Assembly: GCA_025677835.1 (NCBI GenBank)
Contig: JAIXMR010000112.1
Span: forward strand, 1-64,000
Direction of reading: 5' to 3'
From: Sporodiniella umbellata
Lineage: Eukaryota; Mucoromycota; Mucoromycetes; Mucorales; Rhizopodaceae
DNA length: 64,000 nt
Positions 22,663 through 33,845 of this stretch are shown piece by piece. Every line of letters begins with the position of its first letter. The stretch's first letter is position 1. A program made the translations under genes and the position numbers. The notes under the pieces are model-generated. The model saw nothing but the letters and a program-made list of their open reading frames with translations. It was not told the DNA's origin and searched no databases.

Positions 22663-24953
22663 CTACAACTTGGATTTGATACTTTGAATGATATTATCGG
22701 CAACATGATAGGCCATGGTTTCGGTAGTCACCATCGGATTGACGCCTGAGGCAGTTGGAAAGATAGAGGCATCAGCAACATAGAGATGTTTGATTTCCCA
22801 AGTTTCGCCAGTGGGCTTAACAACAGAGACTTCCGGTGAAATACCCATACGACTATACAGAAAATGAGTTGATTTTTTTTTTTTTTTTTTGATAAGAATT
22901 AGCCAAAGCTTTCTTTTTTCTTTTTCTTACTTGGAACTCATTTGATGAGCAGTGAGAAGAGGCACTTCATTGCCAGAGAAACCATAGGCTTTGACGCGCG
23001 CTTTCCATTGGAGATAATCTGGATCATCGATACGTGGGTGATGTTTGAAACAGAAAGGGTCGATACCGTATTGGCCTGAAGAGAGCTCACGCGCTCCAGC
23101 GGCGACAAGAATATCCAGACCGCTCAAGATGCCTTGAGCGATAGAGCGCTCATCTTTTTCAGAAAGGGCGTAATCAACAACGATATTTTGATCAGCATCA
23201 TAAGTGACAGAGCCAATGGAATCTTTATCGCGCGTGAGGGTGATGAGGGGTGCACAGTAATCGTAACGGAGCATGGAGGATTTATGAGCTGCAGCATTGG
23301 TCCAGGGCAAGAGGGCGGAAAGACTGCCTGGGTGTAAAGAAACGCCTTCGATTTTACAGCCATAGCCATCGTTCTCATAGTCTTCAACCACTGTACTGAG
23401 GGTGGTCATTCGTGTGCCTTGGCCGGTATGGATCGGACGGTCAAAGAAGCCAAAGAGTGCAGCGGCAGGGTGTAGACGTAAGTTTTTGCCAATATTTTTA
23501 TTCTTGAGCCCGCTTCGAAGCAAGACGCCAGGGGATTGTAACGAACCAGCAGAGACAACAACCGTATCAGCCATGATACGTTGAACTGTCTGTTCGGTCT
23601 GACATTCGACGCCTATTGCCTTACCGTTTTGGGTCAAGACCTTGAGTACTTTAGTCTGGTCTAAGAAATGAGCGCCATGTGCATGAGCATCACGCAACCA
23701 GGTATTCATCGTGCCATTCTTGGTGCCCGAACGACAGCCGCAGTAACAGTAGCTGCAGTCATGACTCTTGCCACCTGTGTTTTGAGGAATCGTAGCCACA
23801 GGGTAACCCAACGCACTATTTTTTTGTGGATCAGCTATGGTTTTTTACAGAGGAGGGGGGGGGACGACTTACTTGCAGCCATCGATGACGATCTGATTGG
23901 ATCCGTTATGAACCACGCCTTCAGTGGTAGCACCAATACGTTGACAGACGGTATCCAGATCTTGAGCAAACTGGGGGTGATGGTTTAGTATTTGTGTTGG
24001 CAGAGAGAACTTACTTTAGAAGACAGGAAATAAGGTAAACCCTGTTGAGCCCATTCTTGACGTACAAAATGTTGTGGCTGATGCGAGACAGGTCAGTGGT
24101 CTATTTCGAACACTGCTATTCTTTACCTTGAGCGAGGCACTCCAGTTGACGGTGGTGCCTCCACCCAGCACACTGCCTACCATCAATCGAAGTCCGCCCG
24201 TGCGACTTTGAGCGGTGCCACCAAACTCATAAAGATTCAGATTACCAGTCTGTTCTTTTGGTACAAAATCTGATTCATGATGGTACTTTCCTTTTTCGAT
24301 GACCAAGACCGATTGACCTGCTTGAGCCAATCGAGCGGCCACGACACCTGTTTTTGGTGTGAGCCAACCGGCGATAAGGGAACTGACTTACCTCCACCTG
24401 CACCACTGCCAATCACGATGGCATCGTAACGAGCGTTGACTTGATCGTGGGTTAACATGGGTAATTTGGGCGGTAGGTCTGTGAGTGTTTGTGGTGGGGG
24501 CAAACGCATCATGGCTGAGAAAGGATAGGGGAAATCCGTATAGACAGCAGAGGCAGCGAGGGAATGAAAGGCGTTATAGAGGTTACGCTCGATAGGGTCT
24601 TGAGAATATTTCCAGCCAAGCACCACACGTTCTTGCCCGGCCTGATCTAAACGACGGAAACCTGCTAGACTCTCCAGAAGTGAAAGAAACGCTGCATGTT
24701 CGTTAGGCAAGAAAGTACGTTGGACAGCACCGATCGCTTTCTCGACTGCAGCCATACTCTTGCTTGAGACCTGACAGAACGTTCGGACCTCTTCTGCACT
24801 ATGGCTCGCGGCCAATTCGACCACTAGCCTTTCCACCGCCTCCTGTGGTAAATCAGGAACAAACGTATTCAAGATACAGCCTAATGTCTCCCTTTGTTCC
24901 CCGTTCAATTCGAATACTTGCTCGGTCGTTCGAAATCTGAAAAGACCTGTCAT
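22663..24953 (-). CDS. Long-chain fatty alcohol oxidase (GMC-type flavoprotein), intact copy
   Basis: Six exons: 24953-24392, 24347-24127, 24077-24015, 23970-23873, 23815-22931 and 22852-22663, giving 672 aa with consistent phase. An N-terminal ~190-residue region typical of fatty-alcohol oxidases precedes the FAD-binding fold. There, YDAIVIGSGAGGGVVAARLA spans the first intron and continues QSVLVIEKGKY. Further marks are LGGGTTVNWSASLK, PQNTGGKSHDCSYCYCGCRSG (Cys-rich, as in the FAO family), VVVSAGSLQSPGVLL and the C-terminal LYVADASIFPTASGVNPM. The family (EC 1.1.3.20) oxidises long-chain alcohols to aldehydes, making H2O2, in omega-oxidation and alkane or fatty-alcohol use. It may be peroxisomal or ER-bound; the sequence does not settle this. 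A decayed paralogue with the same exon layout lies at 42676-45031. Confidence 0.92.
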
Positions 24954-25360
24954 TTGATTCCGATTTTTTTTTTGTAAATAAGAAGAAGAAGAATCAAGGG
25001 AAGAAACCCTTTTTATATAGCTTTTGAGGGAACACAAGCTTAATTTTTTTTTTTTTTCTGCTGTCAATCGCCAGAATTAAACAAAAGCGGCTCTTGAAAA
25101 CAGCTGCCGAAAGGTGTAGATCTGAACAGACGGACAAATCAAGAAGCTGTGTGGGTTTGGGGTTTATTAGGATCATCTTGTATTTAAGAGAATAGACCAG
25201 CTTAGTGAAAAAGGGGAGGAGGAGGAGATGGGAAGAAAGAAGGTTTTAGCGACGTATCACGAGGGTGATACACCGATTGTATGGATGATAAAAGAATTAA
25301 GCGTCTCTCAGTGCATGCTATCGATGTATGTCAGTGTGTATGTGTATGGATGGCTGACTC
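24954..25360. other. Promoter-side spacer of FAO1
   Basis: About 400 bp between the FAO1 start and the chorismate synthase stop, both on the minus strand. It holds a coding-strand A-tract (24966-24974 and 25045-25056 as T on plus). No gene was seen. Confidence 0.65.
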
Positions 25361-26644
25361 TTAATCTTTCTTGGGAGGCTGGCCTAATAAGGCATGATGA
25401 ATATTGATTTTAGGTAATCTAGTAAAGGAAGCCTGTCTTGCTTCTTGTTGCAGAGCAGCACTAAAGAAAGAGCGTAAGTCAAAAGTCGATAGTGGCTTTC
25501 TGGGCACACTTACTCCATAATCACGATAGCCGCCATAGATTCAACGATAGGCACCGCTCTGGAGACAACGCAGGGATCGTGTCTTCCTCTGGCAGCGAGC
25601 ACGCCAGGAACACCGTCGTAGCTCACTGTAGACTGATCTTGTGAGATAGTCGCAGCGGGTTTAAAGGCAACGCGAAAATAGATGTCTTCACCGTTGGAGA
25701 TGCCGCCTTGGACACCTCCCGAGTGATTGGTGGTGGTGCCAAAGGAACCGTCTTGTTTTTGGTAAAAAGGGTCGTTATGTTCGCCGCCGGACATGACGGT
25801 CCCTCTGAAGCCCGAGCCGAACTCGAACCCTTTAGTGGCGGGGATGGACAACATGGCGTGGGCAAGCACAGCCTCGAGTTTGTCAAAGCAAGGTTCGCCC
25901 AGTCCGACCGGACAACGACGGACGACGCAGGTCACTGAGCCACCGACAGAATCTTTGGCTTCGGACTTTTCCAGAATGACTTTCTGCATGGCTTCTGCCG
26001 TGACGGGATCTGGGCAGCGAGAGATATCCGCATCGACCTGTTCTCGCGTCAAGGTCCGCATAAATTCAATGTCGGTTTCTTGGTCGATAAAGGGCATCTT
26101 TGCATGGCCTACACTCGAAGCAAAGGCTACGATTTCTACGCCGTAGACCTCACGCAAGTACTTTTCGGCAATAGCGCCTGCAGCGACACGACCAATGGTC
26201 TCGCGTGCTGAGGCTCGCCCACCACCTGAAGATGCCTTCACACCGTATTTCTGAAGGTAGGTATAATCGGCATGCGAAGGACGTGGGTAGATGTCCGTCT
26301 CGCTGTAATCATGAGGACGTTGATCTTGATTAGGCACCATCACGCCGATCGGTGTGCCTAATGTCACTCCATACTCTGTACCGGACATGATCGTCACCTT
26401 ATCCTTCTCATCACGCTGATAGTCATATGTGAGTTTTCAAGATTTAAAAAAAAAAAAAAAGGGAGGATCCACTTACTGGCGTAGTTAGTTTGCTTTGACC
26501 AGGGCGTCGACGAGTCAATTGAGGTTGAATGTCGGCTTCTGTTAAGGCCATTCCAGGTGGTACACCGTCAATAATGGCACCGACACCCTTACAATGCGAT
26601 TCACCGTACGTTGTTACTCTAAAAATACGACCAAAAGAGCTCAT
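25361..26644 (-). CDS. ARO2: Chorismate synthase
   Basis: Three exons: 26644-26477, 26415-25514 and 25460-25361, encoding 389 aa. The start [20 protein letters not shown] carries the first signature. [12 protein letters not shown] then joins [16 protein letters not shown] across intron 1. The second signature is [21 protein letters not shown] with [20 protein letters not shown], and the third is [17 protein letters not shown]. The enzyme converts 5-enolpyruvylshikimate-3-phosphate to chorismate, the last shared step of aromatic amino-acid synthesis, using reduced FMN. Fungal forms are bifunctional with their own flavin reductase activity. The start is preceded on the coding strand by a T-tract of about 30 (A on plus, 26669-26697). 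Confidence 0.97.
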
Positions 26645-26666
26645 TGTTTGGAAAGAGAAAAAAGCC

Positions 26667-26699
<33 letters not shown>

Positions 26700-26843
26700 G
26701 AGGTGACTTATTGTGTCAAGGTGAGTCATTCCGCTTATTTTTTTTAAAAGCCCGTAGGGTGAAGTAATAAGCGATAAGAGATTTTATTTAAAAGAAAGAT
26801 GAAATGGTATAAAGACAAAAAAAAAAAAGAGATGACGTTTGTT

Positions 26844-27978
26844 TTAAGCTTTGGCGTTGACCAGGCCCAAAGTAGATTTAACTTCACGTACAACGCGGTT
26901 GTTCAGACTGTATTCACGAATATCGTGGATTTGCTTTTGGATTTCCTGCGTGGAGTTTTGAATGATGGGTAACACATAGGATTGGTTGACGTGCAGGATG
27001 TTAGTAGCCTTTTGAAGTGGGGTGACGTCTGACTTGAGCATTTCAGTACGGATGATATCGTATTCGCCTGAAGCCAATTGAATGAGGGGGTGGACGACTG
27101 AAGGTAAGTTATCGACCATGTGACGTTCTTTGGCATAGGCAGCAGCAGCATCGACGCGGTGGATCAGATCGACCGAGAGTTCATGAAGGCGGGCATTGGC
27201 TTTGGACTGAGTGGCGTTGTAGCCCCCTTTGAGAGAGACGACAAGATCCTGTAGGCGGTTGTTGGCCGACTGAATGGAGTGCAGGGCTTCTTGCAACAGG
27301 CGGTTGGTCTCTACCAGTCGGTTGAGATCCGTACGGGCACGGGAGGCTAAACGGTCACGGACTTTGTCAGCCAATGACTTGTGGTCTTCCGAAGGTGAGC
27401 GCATGCTAACGTCATCGTTTTCCTGAGGAAGGTATTTGTTGACCCAGCCTTCGACACTCTCGTTGGTGTACGTCATAAGGCGACCCTTGACATCGGTGTA
27501 ATAGCGTTGAGGGCTGGTCATGACAAGTTGCGGGTCGATCTTGGACTCGACAAGATCCAGCGATTGACAGCCAAAGTCATCGACCTTTTTCAATTGGCTC
27601 TTGTACTTTTCAGCGTAGGGCGAAGTCAGATTGACCGCCGTTCGGAACGTAGCCTCAGCGCCATTCAACACGAGACGGCTGAGAGCAAAGTGATTGGCAA
27701 TCGCTTGCGCCTTGGTGGTGCTCTCGCGAATAAGAGGGATGGACCAGACGCGAGAGAAAAAGACAAAATCGTTTTCTAAAGGCTTGTTGGCCTCTTCAGA
27801 AGATACCACGTAGCTGTCTATATACATTAAGTCTTTGGTTGTTTTCTTAATCAATGTACTTACCAGGTGCATGCACTTCTCTATCCAGAACAGCCATTGG
27901 ATTGTCATTCACAACTTTGTTCTTTTTGTGGTGGTGATTGTTATGGTGGCTGTGATGATTGTTATGAGCTTTAGTCAT
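26844..27978 (-). CDS. Perilipin-like lipid-droplet protein
   Basis: Two exons, 27978-27864 and 27817-26844, encoding 362 aa. The first exon is unusual: it is His/Asn-rich (KAHNNHHSHHNNHHHKKNK). The second begins like fungal perilipins (MPL1/CAP20 group), with FSRVWSIPLIRESTTKAQAI, then SPYAEKYKSQLKKVDDFGCQ and SLDLVESKI. Long amphipathic helices follow, including ARTDLNRLVETNRLLQEAL and NRLQDLVVSLKGG. Family members coat lipid droplets and regulate storage-lipid breakdown. No signal peptide or membrane span is visible, in keeping with droplet association through amphipathic helices. The perilipin assignment rests on the N-terminal PAT-like part; the middle could belong to a diverged subgroup. 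Confidence 0.78.
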
Positions 27979-29158
27979 TTCTAAAAGCAGTAAAAACTAA
28001 AAGAACAAGAAAAAAAATTCTAAAAGAAATCGATGAAATCCCTGCCACTTTTATACGTTTTTCGTTTTCTTGGACTTTCTCTAATCAAGGCGGCGCTCTA
28101 TTTCTCGTTGACATATGAAAAACACAAATAGAAACATTCAATTATTTGTCACTACTTGTTTCACCGTACAACAACAGCCATAGAAAAAAAATATCAAAAC
28201 ACACAAACACATACGCACAAAAATAGACCGGTTTTCTAGAACATGGGCGTCTTGTGTCATTCTCTGGAGAGCTTTATTCATCATGACAGCATCTATAGTC
28301 TCTCTAAAGCTCAAGCTTTGATAAGCTAAAGCGAGGGCTTTCAAAAAAATTGGCAATCGTCAGAAAAGATAACCTTCAGGTGTCAGATTATCTCATTTCT
28401 ACGAAATCTCCCTTTTTTCCGATATACAATAAAGATGGGTGAGTTTAGATAAGGTCTACTTGAATAGAGAAACGATTGGCTTTCCTTTTTCTATCGCGGC
28501 TCAACCAATCAAAAGTAGTTTAGGGTACTTGGACTTTGTGTTGACCAATCGCTTTCTGAACTAGCTTTGGATAGTTTGGTACATCAGACTAGCGTTTTTA
28601 TATTATTTTCTTTTTTGGTTTTTAAAGTTTGCTTGTGCCAGGGAAATAAACAAGTTCCCTATCTCTTGAACAGCTCTCTTCAAGTAATGCAGAAGGCGTA
28701 TTGGCTATATAGAAGGACACCTACAGTTCAATTGGCCATGTTAGCCAAGTGCTTTGTTTTTAAACATACTACAAACCCTGGATCGCCGACCAAAAAAAAT
28801 AAAATAAAAAACAGGTGCCTATCTTTGAACAAACTGCACCTTCTTTGGTTTAAGGGCTTCACATAAGCTGTAATAAGTGCATCAATTCAAAAACAGAATC
28901 CAGCCATCGTATTTGCCTCGCTTGCTTTGTGTGTAACAGTTTTGTTTCATTTAGCCAAACGGTTTTTTGAATTGACCACTTTTTTTTTTTTTTTTCAAAA
29001 CGGGCTGTTTTCAAGGCTGCATAAGACTCTCTTTTAAAAGTAAAAATTAAAAAATGAAAAATTACCCTAAAAAAAAAAAAGTGGTGTTTGTAAAGTGACA
29101 TTTCATTTTTTGTTCATCTTTTCTTCTCTTTCTCTTTTTTTTTTTTTGTGTGGTGGCC
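27979..29158. other. Divergent promoter region, perilipin-like gene and SEC8
   Basis: About 1.18 kb shared upstream region of two divergent genes. It holds T/A tracts (28980-28995, 29068-29079, 29134-29147) and nothing that reads as a gene. Short Phe/Lys-rich frames here come from the tracts. Confidence 0.65.
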
Positions 29159-32100
29159 ATGAGTCATTCGTTCAATTCGAGTTGGAAGATAAAAACAGAT
29201 ATGCGATCTACTTTGGATGATGAAGCCCAAGGCGATTTCTCCGCATTAGAAGGCAAGGTTTGATGATTCAATAAAGAAAGTGTTTTCTCATCTTGCTATG
29301 AATCATTAGCTGTTTTGCGAGAAATACATCAACATTGGTCTTTTATGCTTCAAGACAATGTAAAAGGCAGTCAACCGATACATACAATAGACTCACACGT
29401 CGCTTATAGTTCGATCCTGTCAGTTTTAGTTTGAAATTGATGGATGATAGTTCGATTGGTCGAAACAAAGACTATCCTTCTTTTCAAAACGTGTTACATG
29501 ACCTGGATGAAGCGCTCAAAACGATCGTCAACGGTAAACAGCAAATTCTAGTGCGGCTCTTTTGTTTTTGGTTGCTGAGAACCACTCTTTAGATTATTAT
29601 AAAGGATTCAACAACTCGATTGGTACCTTTGGTGGCGTTCTGCAGTATATCAACGGTAACTTTTGAACAAGAAACAATAGAAAACAACCTGTTTGATTCG
29701 ATTTGTGTTTTTGGTCAGATTCTTCCAGTAGAGTGGTGCAGATGAAAAGCAACCTAAAAAAGTGTAAAGAGGACCTTTTGGAGAAAAGAAACGACCTGTT
29801 GAATCTCTGGTATAAGTCTCAACAGTACAAGGAGATGTTGAGAATATTAGAAGTCATGTAATTATTTTCAAGATGTAGCTATTTTCTGTTTTTCTAAAGA
29901 GCAATATGTCTATTCAGGGAAGATTTGAGAACCACGCCCGAGAAAGTAGAGAACATGATTGAAAGTAAACAGGTCTTGGCTGCTTCTCATCTCTTGGTGA
30001 CCTCCATCAAAACCATTTCGAGTGAAGAGATGACCCAGATAGGTGCTCTGGACGATGTCCGAAGAACGTTGCTGGCTCAAAAGAATGTAAAAGATCCCTT
30101 GATTTCTTACTGAGTTTTTCACACACCTATCCGATAGACTCTCTACGATCTCTTGGTTCAAGAACTGCATACCCATCTCTATTTGAAAAACGTCTTTTGT
30201 GATAACCGTTGGGCTCCTTATACACACCGACAGAAAGACTGTAAGTGCTATAGATAATCGTGATAAAGACTCATCCAAGACCAGTGCCTGAGATTCCAAT
30301 CAAACCAAGGGTATTCAAGGAGATGGAGGAAGATGGAGAAAAAGACATGTTTACAAACGAAAACGATATTGTAAGCCAAATTGACAAGTCGTCTGTACTG
30401 ACCCTATAGATTACCGAAGATGCAGATAAAGATCCCGATACAGATTCTTATTATTATATGGAAATCATTATGGAGTCCTTGTCTGTTCTGGGCGAGATAC
30501 CACCTACCTTACAGGTAAGAACAGATTGAAATACACCTGCAGAAAATAAACAAACACATGTCGTTTTTTCAGACCATTCAGGAGAGACTACCCATCGAGC
30601 TTCATAAGCTAATTGAAAAAACAATAAGTGAAGTCGAACAGAGGTAGGATCTAGACCCTACAAACATTGTCTAAAACATGGATTTTTGTGAATAGACACG
30701 TCAAAAAGAACTGGGCCAGTCGAATGACCAAAGGTGAAAAGGGACATGATGATACAGACATGTACTGCTTAGATAAAGCAAATTCCGAAGAAAAAAATGA
30801 AATCCTTAAAGATCTGCTCTGGACACTCTATTCTAAACTCGAAGCTGTCTTGAGAGGCCACCGGTTTATAGAAACATGCTCGAAAAGAATTAAAAAGGTG
30901 AAGCCTCCCTACTCACTTTCAAAAAAGGCCACTGCTTTTTTTTTTTTTTCTCATCTGTCTCTTTAGCGATTACTTTCAACAACGACTAATAGTGTAGATC
31001 AGGGTAAATTGACCTAAAAAAAGAAAAAAAAAAAGATAGCAGAGACTCCATCTTATTCTTTCTTTTAGCCTCTGCATCTGCTATCAAAGTCTACCACTTT
31101 CATGAGATTTGGAGACCTGTTCAATCTGAGGTAAGATGGAAAAAAAAGGGCTAAAAAGGGCTAAAAAGGGTGTCCATGTTGACATATCCGAAAAAAAAAA
31201 AAAGGTACGAGCGATCCTCAAAGAATACTTGACAAGCCAAGAACAAAGTATTGTTTCGGTGGACGAACCGTCACTGAAAAAAGGATTTCAAGAAAAGAGA
31301 GAACAAGACATGTTTAGTTTTTCAAAAGTGCCTCAGGACAGCTGGATAGAAGACAGCTATGGGCCTTTAAGAGAACGCCTGTTGTCTCATTACAAGAAAC
31401 AGGTGCCTAGTTTTTCTGAAGATACACACACAATGATTGACAAATATGCCCATACCATTTCTTCCAAAGGATATAAAGTCCTGGTCAAACCTGATGCTTA
31501 TAACGTGAGTGTACTGCTAAGTCCTACCATGGCCTTCTTGAATCGAATCAAAGAAGTATTTCCAAATTAGTAAGATTTCTTTCTTTTTGGGTTATATCTT
31601 TCAACAAAAACTCACCCTTCTGTTAGTGACGATAACAATGAAGAAGGCTTTGGTAGCTTCTTGGATGATTTTGCTGTCAACGTGTTTTTACCTCAAATTG
31701 AAGAAAAAGTCATGCAACTGATACAGCATGCTACAGCAGGTAAATAATAGGGTCCATACATCTTGCTTTTTTTTTTTTTTTTCTATTTTCTAAAAACGTA
31801 TCTAGGTATGGATTCCTTCCAAGATGTGCGTGATTACAAGAGTTATTCGAGATACCCAATTGCAAAAGTAAGGTTGTGGAGAATCAAAACGTTTACTAAA
31901 CTGTCTAGAGTGCCGTTGCACTGATTTCTATTGTACAAAGCTTATGTAGAACAATGCATAGTATGCCTTTTCATACGGATGAGTATATTCGACTGATTGA
32001 AGTTGTCCTGCTCAAATTTTACGAGAAATGCTACCAACGGTTTTATTGTAAGGTGATAGACGAATAAGGCTTTGTTTAAAAAAACCTATCTGTTAGCGAC

Positions 32101-33631
32101 CGTGGCTAGAGGGAGTGCTTATACGAATGAACAGCAAAACGTAACCAATGTAACCATCAGCACAAGTGGTGATTGGGCTCAAGATGAAAAGTTGGTTAGC
32201 CTTTTAACCCAGAATCCTTATTTTATGGAAGAATCGGTAATTCCAACCTGAAAGACGCACAATGTGTAACCCATCCATGCTTTAGGCTTCCGATGCTGCT
32301 GTAGATAACGATTTACATCAGACCGTAAGTAGGAATGGCACAATTGGAGTACTCAATGTGTTTGTTACTAGGAAATTAAACGAGAACTAGAGCTGAAAAC
32401 AGATCGATTGTTGGATCCAAATGAGATGATGTTTGATACCAAGAAATTTGTGGCTCTTGGAAGATTGTACCATACTTTGGTAAACCTTTATTTTGTCTTA
32501 CCCACACGTTGACTTCTATATTTAGAGATGGTTCGTTCGTGAAATATGGGAATTGAGATCTTCTCGTCTACCTAATACTGAGAAAATAGAAATAGCGTCT
32601 GATTCGCCTCATCCCAGAGTAATCCCCCTTTACCAAAAAAAAAAAAAAGAGAGAACATGCGCCTTTTAACCCTTTCTTTTTTTTTTTTTTAAAAAAAAAA
32701 AAATCTTGGTGGGAAAATAGAAAGATTCTAAACGTTGGTCAAGTGAAATTCACCGCACGACGAAAGAAGGAGAACAAGAACCTACGTTTACAATGTTACC
32801 TCTCCGTGGAGATATTGCAACGTAAAACAAAAAGAGGGCTATTTTTGCATGTGCTAATTTCATGTGATCCCATTAGACGTTTTGACGCTCTTTTGACGAC
32901 TTACCAACAGTTGGCAGAGACCTGTCTGTTCACCTTACGTCTTGAGGGACGTTGTCATACAATGTACTACTTGGAGCTAGCCATTCGTAACGGCAACTAC
33001 TGTCTTGAAGATGAATCCTTTGAACCAGATCCATGCGTCATCACGCTTAATACGGATTTGATGGAGCTTAACGACTGTGTCAATGCATGCTTACCTTCAC
33101 ATGATGAGCTGTAAGGTTGTCTACTCTCTAGAATGATCACTGACATCTTTTTTTTTTGTAAGATTTATCTTTGATGGTTTACCTCAGTTGATTGCCTACC
33201 TTTTAATCCATGAAACCTCGTATATCAAAAAATTGAACCAAAACGGAATTCAAAAGATGAATCGAAACGTGTTGGCTTTACAGCAGAATCTGAGCAACTT
33301 TGTATCTCTTAGCCAATGCAAAGTGATGGAATCTGTGCGTGATTTCTATCAACTCTATCATCTGGGCAGCGAGGTAAGTGTGTTTTTTTTTTAAAAAAAA
33401 AAAATCTCCCCCTTTTGGTTTTTAATACTTTATCAGGGCATGATAAAATCTATACGCGAGACGGGTCCTAAATTTGGCTTTGAGGAATATCTGAGTATGC
33501 TTAGATTGATCCACGGCGTAAACGCGAATGGTGAAGAGAATGAACCTGGTTCGTCAAAATCCGAAAACGGTTCCAACTTTACCGAATGGTTTACCAAACT
33601 AGATGAGGTTTTGGCAGAGTTTGAAAACTAA
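29159..33631 (+). CDS. SEC8: Exocyst subunit Sec8 (EXOC4)
   Basis: I propose 25 exons totalling 3114 nt, 1037 aa, in consistent phase: 29159-29252, 29310-29359, 29410-29533, 29593-29655, 29719-29857, 29918-30086, 30138-30244, 30280-30370, 30410-30514, 30573-30643, 30696-30897, 30967-31003, 31069-31130, 31205-31569, 31627-31739, 31806-31867, 31909-32047, 32097-32236, 32286-32324, 32372-32479, 32526-32618, 32721-32821, 32877-33110, 33163-33373 and 33437-33631. Family features are the N-terminal FNNSIGTFGGVLQYINDSSS, LLNLWYKSQQYKEMLRILE, EDLRTTPEKVENMIESKQ and LYDLLVQELHTHLYLKNVF. The exocyst tethers secretory vesicles to the plasma membrane at growing tips. Two junctions are unusual: intron 1 fits only with a GC donor, and intron 7 only with a weak GTGCTA donor four bases after a strong GTAAGT. 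It is one of the most intron-rich genes here; several exons are under 65 nt. Confidence 0.88.
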
Positions 33632-33653
33632 AGGCAAAGAACTCTTCTTACGG

Positions 33654-33684
<31 letters not shown>

Positions 33685-33737
33685 TGGATCTCCAACTTCA
33701 ACCCCCTCCGTTGATAACTTGAAGCAGGATAAGAATC

Positions 33738-33743
33738 AATAAA
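33738..33743 (+). terminator. AATAAA between SEC8 and Dicer
   Basis: AATAAA hexamer 107 bp past the SEC8 stop and 103 bp before the Dicer start codon, the best polyadenylation candidate in this 214-bp gap. T-tracts lie on both sides. Confidence 0.4.
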
Positions 33744-33845
33744 AACATTTAAACTCTCTTTTTGGGTCGTTGATTCCCCTCCCCCCCTTTATTTTTTTAT
33801 TTTTTTTTCTATCTTTTGCTTTTTTTTTTTTGGCGGACAGAGAGT

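Noticed and set aside
31131..31204. Coding start with repeated KGLKRAKKG phrase before SEC8 exon 14
   Set aside because: It lies in intron 13 (GTAAGA to AAAAAG); the phrase comes from a short tandem repeat of GGGCTAAAAA.
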